This document shows positions 29,017 to 38,430 of a stretch of DNA of 64,000 nt, piece after piece. The notes below the pieces were generated by a model. That model made no database searches, had not been told where the DNA came from, and saw only the letters and a list, made by a program, of their open reading frames with translations. Source of the DNA: Kaistia terrae. GTDB taxonomy: Bacteria; Pseudomonadota; Alphaproteobacteria; Rhizobiales; Kaistiaceae. Each line of letters starts with the position of its first letter. Positions within the stretch are counted from its first letter, which is position 1. Location of the stretch: positions 1 to 64,000 of the forward strand of contig NZ_JAPKNH010000014.1 in the NCBI RefSeq assembly GCF_026344005.1, given 5' to 3'. The translations under genes were made by a program, and so were the position numbers.

Positions 29017-29736
29017 TCAGGCCGGTTCGACCTCTTCGGGCAGATAGGCCTTCCAAAGCGCGCTATCGCCCATCTTGGCGATGAAGGCGCGATGCGCCGC
29101 CTGCTCTTCGGCTGTCACGCGAAACGCGCGCGGCTCGGGCCGTTGCTGCGGCGCGGCCACGATCATCAAGCCGCCGGCGTCATTGACCTCCGAAACCGTC
29201 TCCGGCACCAGCACGAGATCCGGCTGCCTGCCGCCGATCAGTTCCAGATAGACATCGGCCAGAAGCACCGAGTCAACCAAACCGCCGTGAACGGTTCGCG
29301 AACTGGTATCGATGCCATAGCGCGAGCAGAGCGCATCGAGCGTGTTGGCCGCTTTCGGATGCTTGCGCCGCGCGAGCGCCAGCGTGTCGATCACCCGTTC
29401 CGGGGCAATGGGTGGCTTGCCGAGCCGGCTGAACTCCGCGTTCAGGAATCCGATATCGAAATTGGCATTGTGGGCGATCAGCGACGCGTCTTCGATGAAC
29501 GCGAGAAACTCGTCGACAACAGCGCTGAACAGCGGCTTGTCGGCGAGAAACTCGGTCGAAAGTCCATGCACCCGAAAGGCCTCGTCCGGCATCGAGCGTT
29601 CGGGATTGATATAGACGTGATAGTGGCGGCCGGTCGGCAGGTGGTTGAACAGTTCGACGGCGCCGATTTCGACCAGCCGGTCGCCCTTCAGCGGCTCAAG
29701 ACCGGTCGTTTCCGTATCGAAGACGATTTCCCGCAA
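29017..29736 (-). CDS. dnaQ: DNA polymerase III subunit epsilon (proofreading exonuclease)
   Basis: DnaQ is the 3'-5' proofreading exonuclease of the replicative polymerase. The 239-residue protein has the DEDDh exonuclease motifs: FDTETTGL (Asp7, Glu9), HNANFDIGFL (Asp94), and HGGLVDSVLLADVYLEL with the final His and Asp. It follows coaE on the minus strand with a 66-base gap and is convergent with secB. Confidence 0.96.
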   Translation of the reverse strand: MREIVFDTETTGLEPLKGDRLVEIGAVELFNHLPTGRHYHVYINPERSMPDEAFRVHGLSTEFLADKPLFSAVVDEFLAFIEDASLIAHNANFDIGFLNAEFSRLGKPPIAPERVIDTLALARRKHPKAANTLDALCSRYGIDTSSRTVHGGLVDSVLLADVYLELIGGRQPDLVLVPETVSEVNDAGGLMIVAAPQQRPEPRAFRVTAEEQAAHRAFIAKMGDSALWKAYLPEEVEPA

Positions 29737-29802
29737 AATTTGGCTCCGGTTCCGTTCAATTCAAACTGCCGGGGAGGGCGGTCGCCGCAATCCCCGGACT
29801 GA

Positions 29803-30396
29803 TCAGGCCGCGGCCTTGGCCGCCAGCGCCCGCACGATATCGGCAACGATGAGAGCCGAAGCTTCCTTGCTGTGACCCGTATCGACGATGAAATGGGCGC
29901 GCCGACGCTTCTCCGCATCCGGCACCTGTCGCGCCAGGATAGCGGCGAAGCGCTCCGGCGTCATGCCCGGACGTTTCAGCACGCGCGTCGCCTGAATTTC
30001 GGACGGCGCGCTGGCGACGACGACGACATCGACGCGATTTTCCGCGCCTGTCTCGAACAGAAGCGGCACATCGGTGACGAACATGGCCCGCCCTTCGCTC
30101 CGCGCCGCAGCCATCCGTTCCGCCTCGACCGCCTGCACCATGGGATGGACTATCGCTTCGAGCACCGGCAGCGCGGCCGGATCCTCCGCGAGAATGGCCG
30201 CAAGCTTGACCCGATCCACGCCCTCTTCGGTAATTGCTTCGGGAAAGCGCGCAGCGACGAGCGGTACGGCTTCGCCGCGATAGAGCGCGTGAACCACGGC
30301 GTCGGCGTCGTGCAGCACGGCGCCATGAGCGGCGAACAGCCGGGCCGTCGTCGACTTGCCCATGCCGATCGAGCCTGTGACGCCGATAACGATCAC
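29803..30396 (-). CDS. coaE: Dephospho-CoA kinase
   Basis: CoaE makes coenzyme A from dephospho-CoA, the last step of the pathway. The 197-residue protein starts MIVIGVTGSIGMGKSTTARLF with the P-loop at 8-15, and has DVPLLFETGAENRVDVVVVV-like DVVVVA and the lid with RVLKRPGMTPERFAAILARQ. Its start overlaps the aroE stop by four bases. Confidence 0.96.
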   Translation of the reverse strand: MIVIGVTGSIGMGKSTTARLFAAHGAVLHDADAVVHALYRGEAVPLVAARFPEAITEEGVDRVKLAAILAEDPAALPVLEAIVHPMVQAVEAERMAAARSEGRAMFVTDVPLLFETGAENRVDVVVVASAPSEIQATRVLKRPGMTPERFAAILARQVPDAEKRRRAHFIVDTGHSKEASALIVADIVRALAAKAAA

Positions 30397-31271
30397 GCAG
30401 CCACTCCCGTTTCCGTCACGCCCATATCGGCAAGGATCAGACGACGCAGTTCCGGCGTCACGACCGGTCGCTGCCCGAACCAGCGTTCAAAACCCGGAAC
30501 GGCCTGATGCAGCAACATGCCGAGACCGTCGACGGTCTGCAGGCCGCGCGCCCGCGCCGCCTTCAGCAGCGGCGTTTCGAGCGGGATATAGACGATATCG
30601 GTGACAAGCAGCGTGTCGCGGGCAGGGGCGAGGTCAATTTCCAGCGGCGGCTGGCCTTCCATGCCGAGCGAGGTGGTGTTGACCAGTAGCGAAGCCTGCG
30701 GCAGCAGGGCAGGGACGTCTTCCCAGCCTACCGCGTGAATGTCGGCGCCAAAACGTTCAGCCAGGGCCTCTGCCCGGTCGCGCGTCCGGTTGACGACATG
30801 GATCGGTGCAAAGCCCCGCGCCTGCAACGCCCAGATCACGGCGCGCGCCGCGCCGCCCGCACCAAGCACAATCGCCGCGCCCGGATTGGCGTCAAAACCC
30901 GGGGCGAGATGATCGAGATTGGCGATAAAACCTTCGGCGTCGGTGTTGGAGCCCATCAGCCTGCCATTCTCCAGCCAGACCGTGTTGACGGCGCCGAGCG
31001 CCGTCGCCACCGCATCGGCATGATCGACGGCGGCAAACGCCGTTTCCTTGTGCGGGACGGTGACATTGCAACCGACAAACGGGCCGTTGGCGAAATCGGC
31101 AAAAAAGGCCACCGCCTGCTCCGGCTCGACCGGATGACGCACATAATCGCCTGCCAGTCCGAGTTCCGACAGCCAATAGCGATGGATGATCGGCGAACGC
31201 GAGTGCTTGACCGGCCAGCCGATGACGCAGGCGGTCGGCACGGCAGAAGTCGCAGTATTGGAAATCGTCAT
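30393..31271 (-). CDS. aroE: Shikimate dehydrogenase
   Basis: AroE reduces 3-dehydroshikimate with NADPH in aromatic amino acid synthesis. The 292-residue protein shows VIGWPVKHSRSPIIHRYWL (shikimate site), NVTVPHKETAF with the catalytic Lys, and the NADP-binding VLGAGGAARAVIWAL. It lies between maf (10 bases upstream) and coaE (overlapping), forming ppsR-maf-aroE-coaE-dnaQ on the minus strand. Confidence 0.97.
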   Translation of the reverse strand: MTISNTATSAVPTACVIGWPVKHSRSPIIHRYWLSELGLAGDYVRHPVEPEQAVAFFADFANGPFVGCNVTVPHKETAFAAVDHADAVATALGAVNTVWLENGRLMGSNTDAEGFIANLDHLAPGFDANPGAAIVLGAGGAARAVIWALQARGFAPIHVVNRTRDRAEALAERFGADIHAVGWEDVPALLPQASLLVNTTSLGMEGQPPLEIDLAPARDTLLVTDIVYIPLETPLLKAARARGLQTVDGLGMLLHQAVPGFERWFGQRPVVTPELRRLILADMGVTETGVAA

Positions 31272-31280
31272 ATCGCCTCG

Positions 31281-31868
31281 TCAGGACGGGAGGATGCCAC
31301 GCTGGCGCAGGATCTCGAGGAGCGGCAGCAGCGGCAGGCCGAGAATGCTGAAATAATCGCCATCAATGGCAGAGAACAACTGGATTCCGACGCCTTCAAG
31401 CAGATAAGCGCCGACGGACCATAGCGCGGACTCGCCCGCTTCATCCAGATAGCGCTCGATGGCTGCCTCGCTCAGCGGCCTCATGGTCAGGCTCGCCGTA
31501 CTGACAAACTCCCAGACGATGTCGCCCTCGCTGGCCAGAACGACGGCCGTCCGCAGTCGATGCGTCTTGCCGGCAAGCCTTGCGATCTGCCGCGCGGCAT
31601 CCGCCCTATCTGCCGGTTTGACGAAGCGTTCGCCATCAAGGTCCAGCACCTGGTCACCACCGAGGACAAGTGCGCCCGGCGTCGTGATTGCCTGCGCCTT
31701 GGCCCGCGCCAGCGCCAGCGCGATCTCGGTCGGCGTGGCGCCGGCCGCCAACAAAGGCAATTCCAGCGCACGCTCGTCGACACCTGGGGAAACCGCCTCG
31801 AAGGGAATGCCGGCGTTACGGAGCAGGGCGATGCGGGTCGAACTGGTTGAAGCGAGGATCAGTGTCAT
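31281..31868 (-). CDS. maf: Maf-family nucleoside triphosphate pyrophosphatase
   Basis: Maf proteins hydrolyse the pyrophosphate of dTTP/UTP or modified pyrimidine nucleotides. The 195-residue product has the signature [20 protein letters not shown] near the start, [19 protein letters not shown] in the middle and [23 protein letters not shown] at the end. Its start overlaps the ppsR stop by four bases. Substrate choice cannot be read here. Confidence 0.94.
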   Translation of the reverse strand: MTLILASTSSTRIALLRNAGIPFEAVSPGVDERALELPLLAAGATPTEIALALARAKAQAITTPGALVLGGDQVLDLDGERFVKPADRADAARQIARLAGKTHRLRTAVVLASEGDIVWEFVSTASLTMRPLSEAAIERYLDEAGESALWSVGAYLLEGVGIQLFSAIDGDYFSILGLPLLPLLEILRQRGILPS

Positions 31869-32755
31869 CGGTCGGAGACATCCGGGATCGGGCTGTTCTT
31901 TGCCGGATCCGGGTTGGAAAGGTCCTTGAGCGCCCCCGCCTGCTTGTTGCGCAATGCCAAAATGGCGGCGGCTGTTTCCTCGATCGAGCGACGCGTCACG
32001 TCGATCACCGGCCAGCCATTGCGAGCGCAGATTTTTCGCGTCGAAGCGATCTCGTTGGCGACGGCGGCGCGATCGACATAGGGGTCGTCATCGCCAAAAT
32101 TCGTATTGGAGAGGATCCGGTTCTCGCGCATTTGCACGATCCGATCCGGCGTTGCGATCAGCGCGACGATCAGCGGCTTCGTCGCGGCCTCCAGTTCGAC
32201 CGGCAAACCAATGCCCGGCACGATTGGAATATTGGCGGTGCGCACGCCACGATTGGCCAGATAGATGCTGGTCGGCGTCTTCGACGTTCGGCTGACACCG
32301 ATGATGACGATCTCGGCCAGGTCGAGATCCTCCGGCAACTGGCCATCGTCATGCATCATCGTGAAGGTCAGCGCCTCGATGCGACGGAAATAATCGCCAT
32401 CGAGCGAGTGTTGCGCCCCGACGCGGCCCTGGCTCGGCGCGCCGAGATAGGACTGGAACACCTGAAGCACGGGATCGAGAACCGAAAAGCACGGCACACC
32501 GATGTCGCGACACCCCTGTTCCAACATCACCGCCATCGAGCGATCCACCAGTGTGAACAGGACGATGCCCGGTTCCTGCTCGATTTCGGCGACAAGCCGT
32601 TCGACCTGCTTCGGCGCGCGGACCATCGAATGCAGGTGTTCTATGATCTCGACGCCGGGATATTGGGCCGAAGCCGCCCTTCCAACCGTCAGCAATGTCT
32701 CGCCTGTCGCATCCGAAATCAGATGGAGGTGCAGGTGGCGGACCTCGTTCTTCAC
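31865..32755 (-). CDS. ppsR: Pyruvate, phosphate dikinase regulatory protein (bifunctional kinase/pyrophosphorylase)
   Basis: This DUF299 protein phosphorylates and dephosphorylates PPDK (or PEP synthase) and so switches gluconeogenic flux. The 296-residue product has the P-loop-like GVSRTSKT at 153-160 and [20 protein letters not shown] at the start. GTG 32755, preceded by GGGGATGA, is the best start. An ATG at 32848 would add 31 residues without family similarity and run into the candidate replication origin. It heads the leftward ppsR-maf-aroE-coaE-dnaQ unit. Confidence 0.93.
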   Translation of the reverse strand: MKNEVRHLHLHLISDATGETLLTVGRAASAQYPGVEIIEHLHSMVRAPKQVERLVAEIEQEPGIVLFTLVDRSMAVMLEQGCRDIGVPCFSVLDPVLQVFQSYLGAPSQGRVGAQHSLDGDYFRRIEALTFTMMHDDGQLPEDLDLAEIVIIGVSRTSKTPTSIYLANRGVRTANIPIVPGIGLPVELEAATKPLIVALIATPDRIVQMRENRILSNTNFGDDDPYVDRAAVANEIASTRKICARNGWPVIDVTRRSIEETAAAILALRNKQAGALKDLSNPDPAKNSPIPDVSDR

Positions 32756-32899
32756 ACTGTCATCCCCAGGGCTGTGGACAGGACGTGGATAAATCCCCCG
32801 TCCGGTCTCCGATGACCGACTTGTCCCCGATGAGTGGAAAATGATCAACAGCGGCTGAGCCTGGGGACAAAGATTCAGGCCTGTCGAGGAAAGCGGGAA

Positions 32900-32915
32900 T
32901 TAAGAAGTTATTAAC
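32900..32915. promoter_or_regulatory. CtrA-type binding site 1
   Basis: TTAAGAAGTTATTAAC is an exact match to the CtrA consensus TTAA-N7-TTAAC. It sits in the A+T-rich core of the ppsR-hemE gap, 7 bases before a second exact site. Confidence 0.7.
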
Positions 32916-32922
32916 CAAGACA

Positions 32923-32938
32923 TTAACGAGATATTAAC
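32923..32938. promoter_or_regulatory. CtrA-type binding site 2
   Basis: TTAACGAGATATTAAC is a second exact TTAA-N7-TTAAC. Its first half-site starts 23 bases after that of site 1, close to two helical turns, so two CtrA dimers could bind on similar faces. Confidence 0.7.
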
Positions 32939-32961
32939 AGCCTGCGGCCGGATCTCTAAAA

Positions 32962-32985
32962 CTGTAAACGTCCAAAAATTTACAG
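32962..32985. repeat. Inverted repeat in the candidate origin
   Basis: CTGTAAA-cgtccaaaaa-TTTACAG is a perfect 7-base inverted repeat with a 10-base A-rich spacer. It could be a protein-binding dyad or part of the unwinding region. Confidence 0.5.
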
Positions 32986-33160
32986 ATGAATCAAAGCGCT
33001 AGAGAAAAGCGACAGCCGCTTCTCCCCAAAAGGATTCACAACGAACGCCAAACACGTCGAGGTTGCACGGGCGTCTCGGTCGCATTGTGGATAGCGCTGA
33101 ATGACGGTAATCCACCGTCAAGAAGAAGAAGAAACTACAGATAGATCTCTTTCTTTGGTG

Positions 33161-34213
33161 ATGGTGGTGAAGAACGACCCGACGGCTTTGATGACGAAAG
33201 CGCGCCTGCTGCGCGTGCTGGATGGCGAAGCGATCGCCCGGCCACCCATGTGGCTGATGCGACAGGCAGGACGCTACCTCCCGGAATATCGGGCGCTTCG
33301 GACGAAAGCCGGATCGTTCCTCGATCTCTGCTACACCCCGGAACTGGCAACGGAAGTGACGCTGCAGCCAATCCGGCGGTTTGGCTTTGATGCTGCGATC
33401 CTGTTCTCCGACATTCTCGTCATCCCGCATGCTCTCGGCCGAGACGTTCGTTTCGTTGAAGGCGAGGGACCGCGTCTCGATCCAATCGAGATCGCCCACC
33501 TTGACCAACTGACAGTCAACGCCGTCCTCGAACGGCTGGCGCCTGTGCTGGAGACCGTGGCGGCGGTTCGGAGCGAATTGGCTCCAGACAAGGCGCTGAT
33601 CGGCTTCTGCGGGGCTCCCTGGACCGTCGCGACCTACATGATCGCCGGGAAAGGGACTCCGGATCAGGCACCTTCCCGTCTTCTGGCAGCGCGCAATCCC
33701 GAAGCGCTCGACAGACTGATTGAAACGCTGGTTCAGGCTTCGATCGTCTATCTCGTGGCGCAGCTTCGCGCCGGCGCGGATGCCGTGCAGATCTTTGATA
33801 GTTGGTCGCGCGTGCTTTCGCCGGCCGCTTTCGAGCGTTGGTCTGCCGGACCGATCGCCCGGATCGTTGCCGGCGTTCGCGCGGAAATTCCGGATGCCCG
33901 GATCATCGGTTTTCCGAAAGGCGCGGATCGCGGCCTGGTTTCCTTCGTCGAAACGACGGGCGTCAACGCTGTCGGTGTCGATTGGACCGTACCGCTTGCC
34001 ACGGTGCGGGCGGAAATCGGCGATCGAGCCGCTATACAGGGCAATCTCGATCCGATGGCGTTGGTTGCCGGTGGCGCACAGCTCGACGACGCCGTTGACG
34101 AGATTCTCGACGTCATGCGCGGTGGAAGACTGATTTTCAATCTCGGGCATGGGATCGTGCCGCAGACGCCGATCGAGCATGTCGAGCGTCTCGTCGAACG
34201 CGTGCGACGCTAG
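33161..34213 (+). CDS. hemE: Uroporphyrinogen decarboxylase
   Basis: HemE removes four acetate carboxyls from uroporphyrinogen III to give coproporphyrinogen III in heme synthesis. The family signature [17 protein letters not shown] is followed by [16 protein letters not shown] and [19 protein letters not shown]. The start is uncertain: ATG 33161 gives 350 residues, ATG 33191 ([13 protein letters not shown]) fits the usual N-terminus better, and ATG 33101 would extend into the candidate origin; none has a strong ribosome site. It begins the rightward run hemE-hemJ-rho. Confidence 0.95.
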   Translation: MVVKNDPTALMTKARLLRVLDGEAIARPPMWLMRQAGRYLPEYRALRTKAGSFLDLCYTPELATEVTLQPIRRFGFDAAILFSDILVIPHALGRDVRFVEGEGPRLDPIEIAHLDQLTVNAVLERLAPVLETVAAVRSELAPDKALIGFCGAPWTVATYMIAGKGTPDQAPSRLLAARNPEALDRLIETLVQASIVYLVAQLRAGADAVQIFDSWSRVLSPAAFERWSAGPIARIVAGVRAEIPDARIIGFPKGADRGLVSFVETTGVNAVGVDWTVPLATVRAEIGDRAAIQGNLDPMALVAGGAQLDDAVDEILDVMRGGRLIFNLGHGIVPQTPIEHVERLVERVRR

Positions 34214-34227
34214 GGCAGGGGCAAGCA

Positions 34228-34656
34228 ATGGCTTACTATGACTGGATCAAGGCGCTGCACGTCATTTCGGTGATCGCCTGGATGGCCGGCATCTTCTACC
34301 TGCCGCGTCTTTTCGTCTATCACACCAGTGCTGCGGTCGGTTCGGACAAGTCCGAGACCTTCAAGGTGATGGAAGCCAAGTTGTTGCGGATGATCATGAA
34401 TCCGGCGATGATCCTGACTTGGATCACCGGCCTGACGATTGTCCGTCTCGGCGGCTGGGAACAGCAGCCCTGGTTCATGGCAAAGTTCGTTCTTGTCATC
34501 GCCATGTCGGTTTTCCATATGTGGCTGGCGTCATGCCGCAAGGCTTTCGCGGCGGACCGGAACAGCCGGTCGGAGCGCGCTTTTCGCCTCGCCAATGAGA
34601 TCCCCACCGTCCTGATGGTGCTGATTGTCATCCTGGTCGTCGTCAAGCCGTTCTGA
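34228..34656 (+). CDS. hemJ: Protoporphyrinogen oxidase HemJ
   Basis: HemJ is a membrane protein that oxidises protoporphyrinogen IX to protoporphyrin IX, replacing HemG/HemY in many alphaproteobacteria. The 142-residue protein has four membrane segments and conserved motifs KALHVISVIAWMAGIFYLPRLFVYH and LLRMIMNPAMILTWITGL; the histidine in the first is essential and is thought to bind heme. It follows hemE by 14 bases with a GGGGCAAGCA leader and so is in the same operon. Confidence 0.95.
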   Translation: MAYYDWIKALHVISVIAWMAGIFYLPRLFVYHTSAAVGSDKSETFKVMEAKLLRMIMNPAMILTWITGLTIVRLGGWEQQPWFMAKFVLVIAMSVFHMWLASCRKAFAADRNSRSERAFRLANEIPTVLMVLIVILVVVKPF

Positions 34657-34876
34657 ATTTCTGCGTATTTGCGACGTTTCTGCCGCTTGCCGTGGAACCG
34701 GCGAGCGATTATGGTGCGCCATCTTGTCGAAGCAGACGGATGCCGGTTGACCTGCCAGGGACGACCGAAGCATCGCGCCGGTGGGCATAGTTCCCGCCAG
34801 GCTGAAGTTCTGCCAATCCCCTTTCGATATCCTTCGATCCATCCTTTCCTGAATCCCAACGAGATTCACAAAACCC

Positions 34877-36142
34877 ATGCGTGAAATGAAACTACAGGAC
34901 CTCAAGTCCAAATCCCCGACGGAGCTGCTAGCCTTCGCCGAGGAACTTGAGGTCGAGAATGCGAGCACCCTGCGAAAGCAGGAGCTTATGTTCGCGATCC
35001 TGAAGCAGCTGGCTGACAACGATGTCGAGATCGTCGGACAGGGCGTCGTCGAAGTGCTGCAGGATGGCTTCGGCTTCCTGCGCTCCCCCGACGCCAACTA
35101 TCTGGCTGGACCCGACGATATTTACGTCTCTCCCTCGCAGATCCGCCGCTTTTCGCTGCGGACCGGCGATACGGTCGAGGGCTATATCCGCAGTCCGAAG
35201 GATGGCGAGCGCTATTTCGCCCTGCTCAAGGTCTCGACAATCAATTTCGAGGACCCGGACAAGGCGCGCCACAAGGTTCACTTCGACAATCTGACGCCGC
35301 TCTACCCGAACGAGCGCTTCAGGATGGAGCTCGAAGTTCAGCACGGCAAGGACATGACGCCCCGGATCATCGATCTGGTCGCGCCGCTCGGCAAAGGCCA
35401 GCGCGCGCTCGTCACAGCGCCGCCGCGCACCGGTAAGACGGTGTTCCTGCAGAACATCGCCCATTCGATCGCTGAAAATCACCCCGAGTGCTACCTCATC
35501 GTTCTCCTGATCGATGAGCGTCCGGAAGAAGTGACGGACATGCAGCGTTCGGTGAAGGGCGAGGTCATTTCCTCGACCTTCGACGAACCGGCAACCCGCC
35601 ACGTCGCCGTCGCCGAAATGGTCATCGAAAAGGCCAAGCGCCTGGTCGAACATGGCCGCGACGTTGTCATCCTGCTGGATTCGATCACCCGCCTCGGCCG
35701 CGCCTACAACACCGTCGTGCCGTCCTCCGGCAAGGTCTTGACCGGTGGTGTCGATGCGAACGCGCTGCAGCGGCCGAAGCGTTTCTTCGGCGCCGCCCGT
35801 AACATCGAGGAAGGCGGCTCGCTGACGATCATCGCGACCGCCCTGATCGATACCGGCAGCCGCATGGACGAAGTCATCTTCGAAGAGTTCAAGGGAACCG
35901 GTAACTCGGAAATCATCCTGGACCGCAAGGTGGCCGACAAGCGGACCTTCCCGGCGATCGACATCACCCGTTCGGGCACCCGCAAGGAAGAGCTGCTCGT
36001 TCCGCCGGACGTGCTCAAGAAGATGTATGTCCTGCGCCGCATCCTCATGCCGATGGGTACGGTCGACGCGATCGAGTTCCTGCTCGACAAGCTCAAGCAG
36101 ACGAAACACAACTCCGATTTCTTCGACCAGATGAACACCTGA
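34877..36142 (+). CDS. rho: Transcription termination factor Rho
   Basis: Rho is a hexameric RNA-dependent ATPase that ends transcription. The 421-residue protein has the N-terminal RNA-binding domain ([21 protein letters not shown], then the cold-shock-like [13 protein letters not shown]), P-loop APPRTGKT near 181-188, and the Q- and R-loop region [13 protein letters not shown]. The 220-base gap after hemJ may hold a leader involved in autoregulation, as known for rho elsewhere, but no hairpin series is obvious. ATG 34877 (MREMKLQDL) is used; MKLQDL three codons later is the alternative. Confidence 0.98.
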   Translation: MREMKLQDLKSKSPTELLAFAEELEVENASTLRKQELMFAILKQLADNDVEIVGQGVVEVLQDGFGFLRSPDANYLAGPDDIYVSPSQIRRFSLRTGDTVEGYIRSPKDGERYFALLKVSTINFEDPDKARHKVHFDNLTPLYPNERFRMELEVQHGKDMTPRIIDLVAPLGKGQRALVTAPPRTGKTVFLQNIAHSIAENHPECYLIVLLIDERPEEVTDMQRSVKGEVISSTFDEPATRHVAVAEMVIEKAKRLVEHGRDVVILLDSITRLGRAYNTVVPSSGKVLTGGVDANALQRPKRFFGAARNIEEGGSLTIIATALIDTGSRMDEVIFEEFKGTGNSEIILDRKVADKRTFPAIDITRSGTRKEELLVPPDVLKKMYVLRRILMPMGTVDAIEFLLDKLKQTKHNSDFFDQMNT

Positions 36143-36182
36143 TCGAGAATTTTGCGACGCTTCGCGCGGCGCTTGGGATGAG

Positions 36183-36211
36183 AAAAGGCCGGGCAATCGC
36201 CCGGCCTTTTT
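36183..36211. terminator. Bidirectional terminator between rho and the DUF255 gene
   Basis: AAAAGGCCGGGC-AATC-GCCCGGCCTTTTT is an 8-12-pair stem with a four-base loop, flanked by A's on the left and five T's on the right. It lies 40 bases after rho and 45 before the stop of the convergent DUF255 gene. Confidence 0.93.
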
Positions 36212-36255
36212 GCGTTTGGGTGTTAACCCATCGGGATCGGAGCGTTAGCGATCCG

Positions 36256-38274
36256 TTAGCCATGTCCGGCGAGGTGAGCAGCCAGGGCTTGCGGATCGGT
36301 GAGCGGTAGCGAGCAGGCACCCTCGCGACAGACATAGGCCGTCGCCCTTCCATCAATTGCGGTCTTGCCGTGCGCCGGATGCGAGGTCGGCAAGCTCGAA
36401 CTTTCCGTCCGCACATCGAGCACGAAATGGCGTTGCCAATTTTGCAGGACGATATCTCGGAGCGATGCGCCATCGCTGCCGGTCGGCGTCAGGATCACGA
36501 TGGTCTGAACCGCGAGACGGAGATCGAGCCCCGATAGCAGGCTGGCCGACCCAAACACATTGGTGGCGATCGCCGAAGCGGCAGCTTCCAGAATGGCATC
36601 CGCTCGGTCGCGATAGAGATCGTTGCCAGTCAGCGCCCACAGCCGGACAAGACACTCGACGGCGAGGCCATGCGGATTGGGTGCGGCGTCGTCGATGCGG
36701 TCGGACTTTCGAACGATGAGCGCCTCGGCGTCATCGGCGGTGAAGAAATAACCGCCGTCTCCGTCGCCATGATGGGCTTCAAGGTCATCGAGAAAACGCG
36801 CGGCATGATCCAGATAGACCGCATCCTGGGTTGCCTGATGCAGCGTGATCGCCGCCTTGGCCATGGACGCCAGATCGGAGGAGAAGCCCGGAAACACCAT
36901 CTGCCCGTTGCGCGCCGCGTGGCCGAGACGGCCATCCCGGGCGATGGATTCGGTTATGAAACGAAACGCCTGCTCGGCCATTTCGATCCAATCGGGGCGA
37001 TGCAGGAGCATGCCGGCGGTCGCGAGGCCGGAAATGGCATAGCCGTTCCAGTCGACCAGGATCTTGTCGTCGAGGCCGGGACGAATGCGCATGGCGCGAT
37101 GTTCCTGCATCCGCGCCAGCAATCTTTCAGCGCGAACTGCGTCGACGGCGGATAGCGGGGCGGGGGTCTTCAATCGATTCGGGATCGAAACGCCTTCCCA
37201 ATTGCCCCCTTCGCTGATGTCGTAGAGTTCCGCGATGAGAGCGGCGTCGTCGGGCACCAGGAATTGGTCCAGCTCGGCGCGGTTCCAGACGTAGAACCGC
37301 CCCTCATGCCCTTCTGAATCCGCGTCGAGGCTGGCCGAAAATGCGCCGCCCGGCAGCAGCATTTCTCGTTGAAGCCAAGCGACGGTGGTTTCGATTCGGT
37401 TCCGATACGTCGTGGCCATCGGTCCGGCTCGGGAAGCCAGCGCCCATTGCTCGATGACAAGGCCATTGTCGGAGAGCATTTTCTCGAAATGCGGCGCGAG
37501 CCAATCGGCATCGGTGCTGTAGCGGGCCAAGCCGCCGCCGACGTGATCAAAAATGCCGCCATTCGACAGCCCGTTCAGGGTCGCAGCGACGGCCTGAGCA
37601 TAGACGTCTTCGCCGTTGCGCGTTGCGCTGCGGGCCAGAAAATCGGTGACGGCGGCATTGGGGAATTTTGGCGCGCCCTTGGTGCCGCCGCGCTCCAGAT
37701 CCATGATCGACAGGATCGACCGCGCCGCTTCGTCGAGCAGGTCACGTCCAAGCGCCGGCCCGGCAGCCTGTGGGCGCGGGGCTATATGCGCGGCGATGCG
37801 GTTTGCCTGCGCAAGGATCTGTTCCCGGTCGTTCTGGTAGAAGGCAGAAATCTGCTCCAGCACGTCGACGAAACCAGGACGGCCATAACGCGACGTCTTG
37901 GGAAAGTAGGTGCCGCCCCAGATCGGCTTGCCGTCGGGGGTCAGGAACATCGTCAACGGCCAGCCGCCCTGGTCGCCCAGCGCGTGCAAGGCCGCCATGT
38001 AGATCTGGTCAATGTCGGGCCGTTCCTCGCGATCGACCTTGATGTTGACGAAGAGACGGTTCATCACCGCGGCCGTCGCGTCGTCCTCGAACGATTCATG
38101 CGCCATGACATGGCACCAGTGGCAGGCGGCATAGCCGATCGACAGCAGGATCGGCACGTCGCGGTCATGTGCCTCCTGCAGCGCCGCGGCGTTCCAGCCG
38201 CGCCAGTGAACAGGATTGTCCTGATGCTGGAGCAAATAGGGGCTGGTCTCGAGGCGCAGCAGATTTTCGGACAT
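36256..38274 (-). CDS. Thioredoxin-domain protein of the DUF255/YyaL (SPATA20-like) family
   Basis: The 672-residue protein has an N-terminal thioredoxin-like DUF255 domain with Cys51-His-Trp-Cys54 (GYAACHWCHVMAHESFED) and a long C-terminal (alpha/alpha)6-barrel-like region of glycoside hydrolase/N-acylglucosamine epimerase type (GGIFDHVGGGLARYSTDADWLAPHFEKML). The function is unknown; the human homologue is SPATA20. It sits alone on the minus strand between rho and mnmE, convergent with rho and divergent from mnmE. Confidence 0.92.
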   Translation of the reverse strand: MSENLLRLETSPYLLQHQDNPVHWRGWNAAALQEAHDRDVPILLSIGYAACHWCHVMAHESFEDDATAAVMNRLFVNIKVDREERPDIDQIYMAALHALGDQGGWPLTMFLTPDGKPIWGGTYFPKTSRYGRPGFVDVLEQISAFYQNDREQILAQANRIAAHIAPRPQAAGPALGRDLLDEAARSILSIMDLERGGTKGAPKFPNAAVTDFLARSATRNGEDVYAQAVAATLNGLSNGGIFDHVGGGLARYSTDADWLAPHFEKMLSDNGLVIEQWALASRAGPMATTYRNRIETTVAWLQREMLLPGGAFSASLDADSEGHEGRFYVWNRAELDQFLVPDDAALIAELYDISEGGNWEGVSIPNRLKTPAPLSAVDAVRAERLLARMQEHRAMRIRPGLDDKILVDWNGYAISGLATAGMLLHRPDWIEMAEQAFRFITESIARDGRLGHAARNGQMVFPGFSSDLASMAKAAITLHQATQDAVYLDHAARFLDDLEAHHGDGDGGYFFTADDAEALIVRKSDRIDDAAPNPHGLAVECLVRLWALTGNDLYRDRADAILEAAASAIATNVFGSASLLSGLDLRLAVQTIVILTPTGSDGASLRDIVLQNWQRHFVLDVRTESSSLPTSHPAHGKTAIDGRATAYVCREGACSLPLTDPQALAAHLAGHG

Positions 38275-38430
38275 GACGGCTTTCGCAAGTTAGAGCCTTT
38301 GTGGCGGCGACGTCCGAGGGTAGACCTCCATGGCGGGTGCGCAAGCGTTGGCTGCGGAGATGCACCAAAGCCCTGGGCCACCGGATTGGCCGAGGGGTAC
38401 AGAGATCAGGCAAGGATTGAGTAGGCGGGA

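Larger units (their letters stand above)
32756..33160. other. Candidate chromosomal replication origin (oriC), ppsR-hemE intergenic region
   Basis: This gap of about 400 bases has an A+T-rich core (32890-33000). It contains DnaA-box-like 9-mers at 32773-32781, 32784-32792 (8/9), 32862-32870, 33086-33094 (8/9) and 33108-33116, two exact CtrA-type sites, three GANTC methylation sites (32872, 32988, 33033), a near-consensus IHF site (AATCAAAGCGCTA, 32989-33001), and an inverted repeat CTGTAAA-N10-TTTACAG (32962-32985). The hemE-proximal position matches known alphaproteobacterial origins. Function is inferred, not shown. Confidence 0.75.

Noticed and set aside
34669-34884. Possible 71-codon leader gene just before rho
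   Set aside because: Starts with TTG and overlaps rho; no ribosome site. A regulatory leader is possible but not supported.
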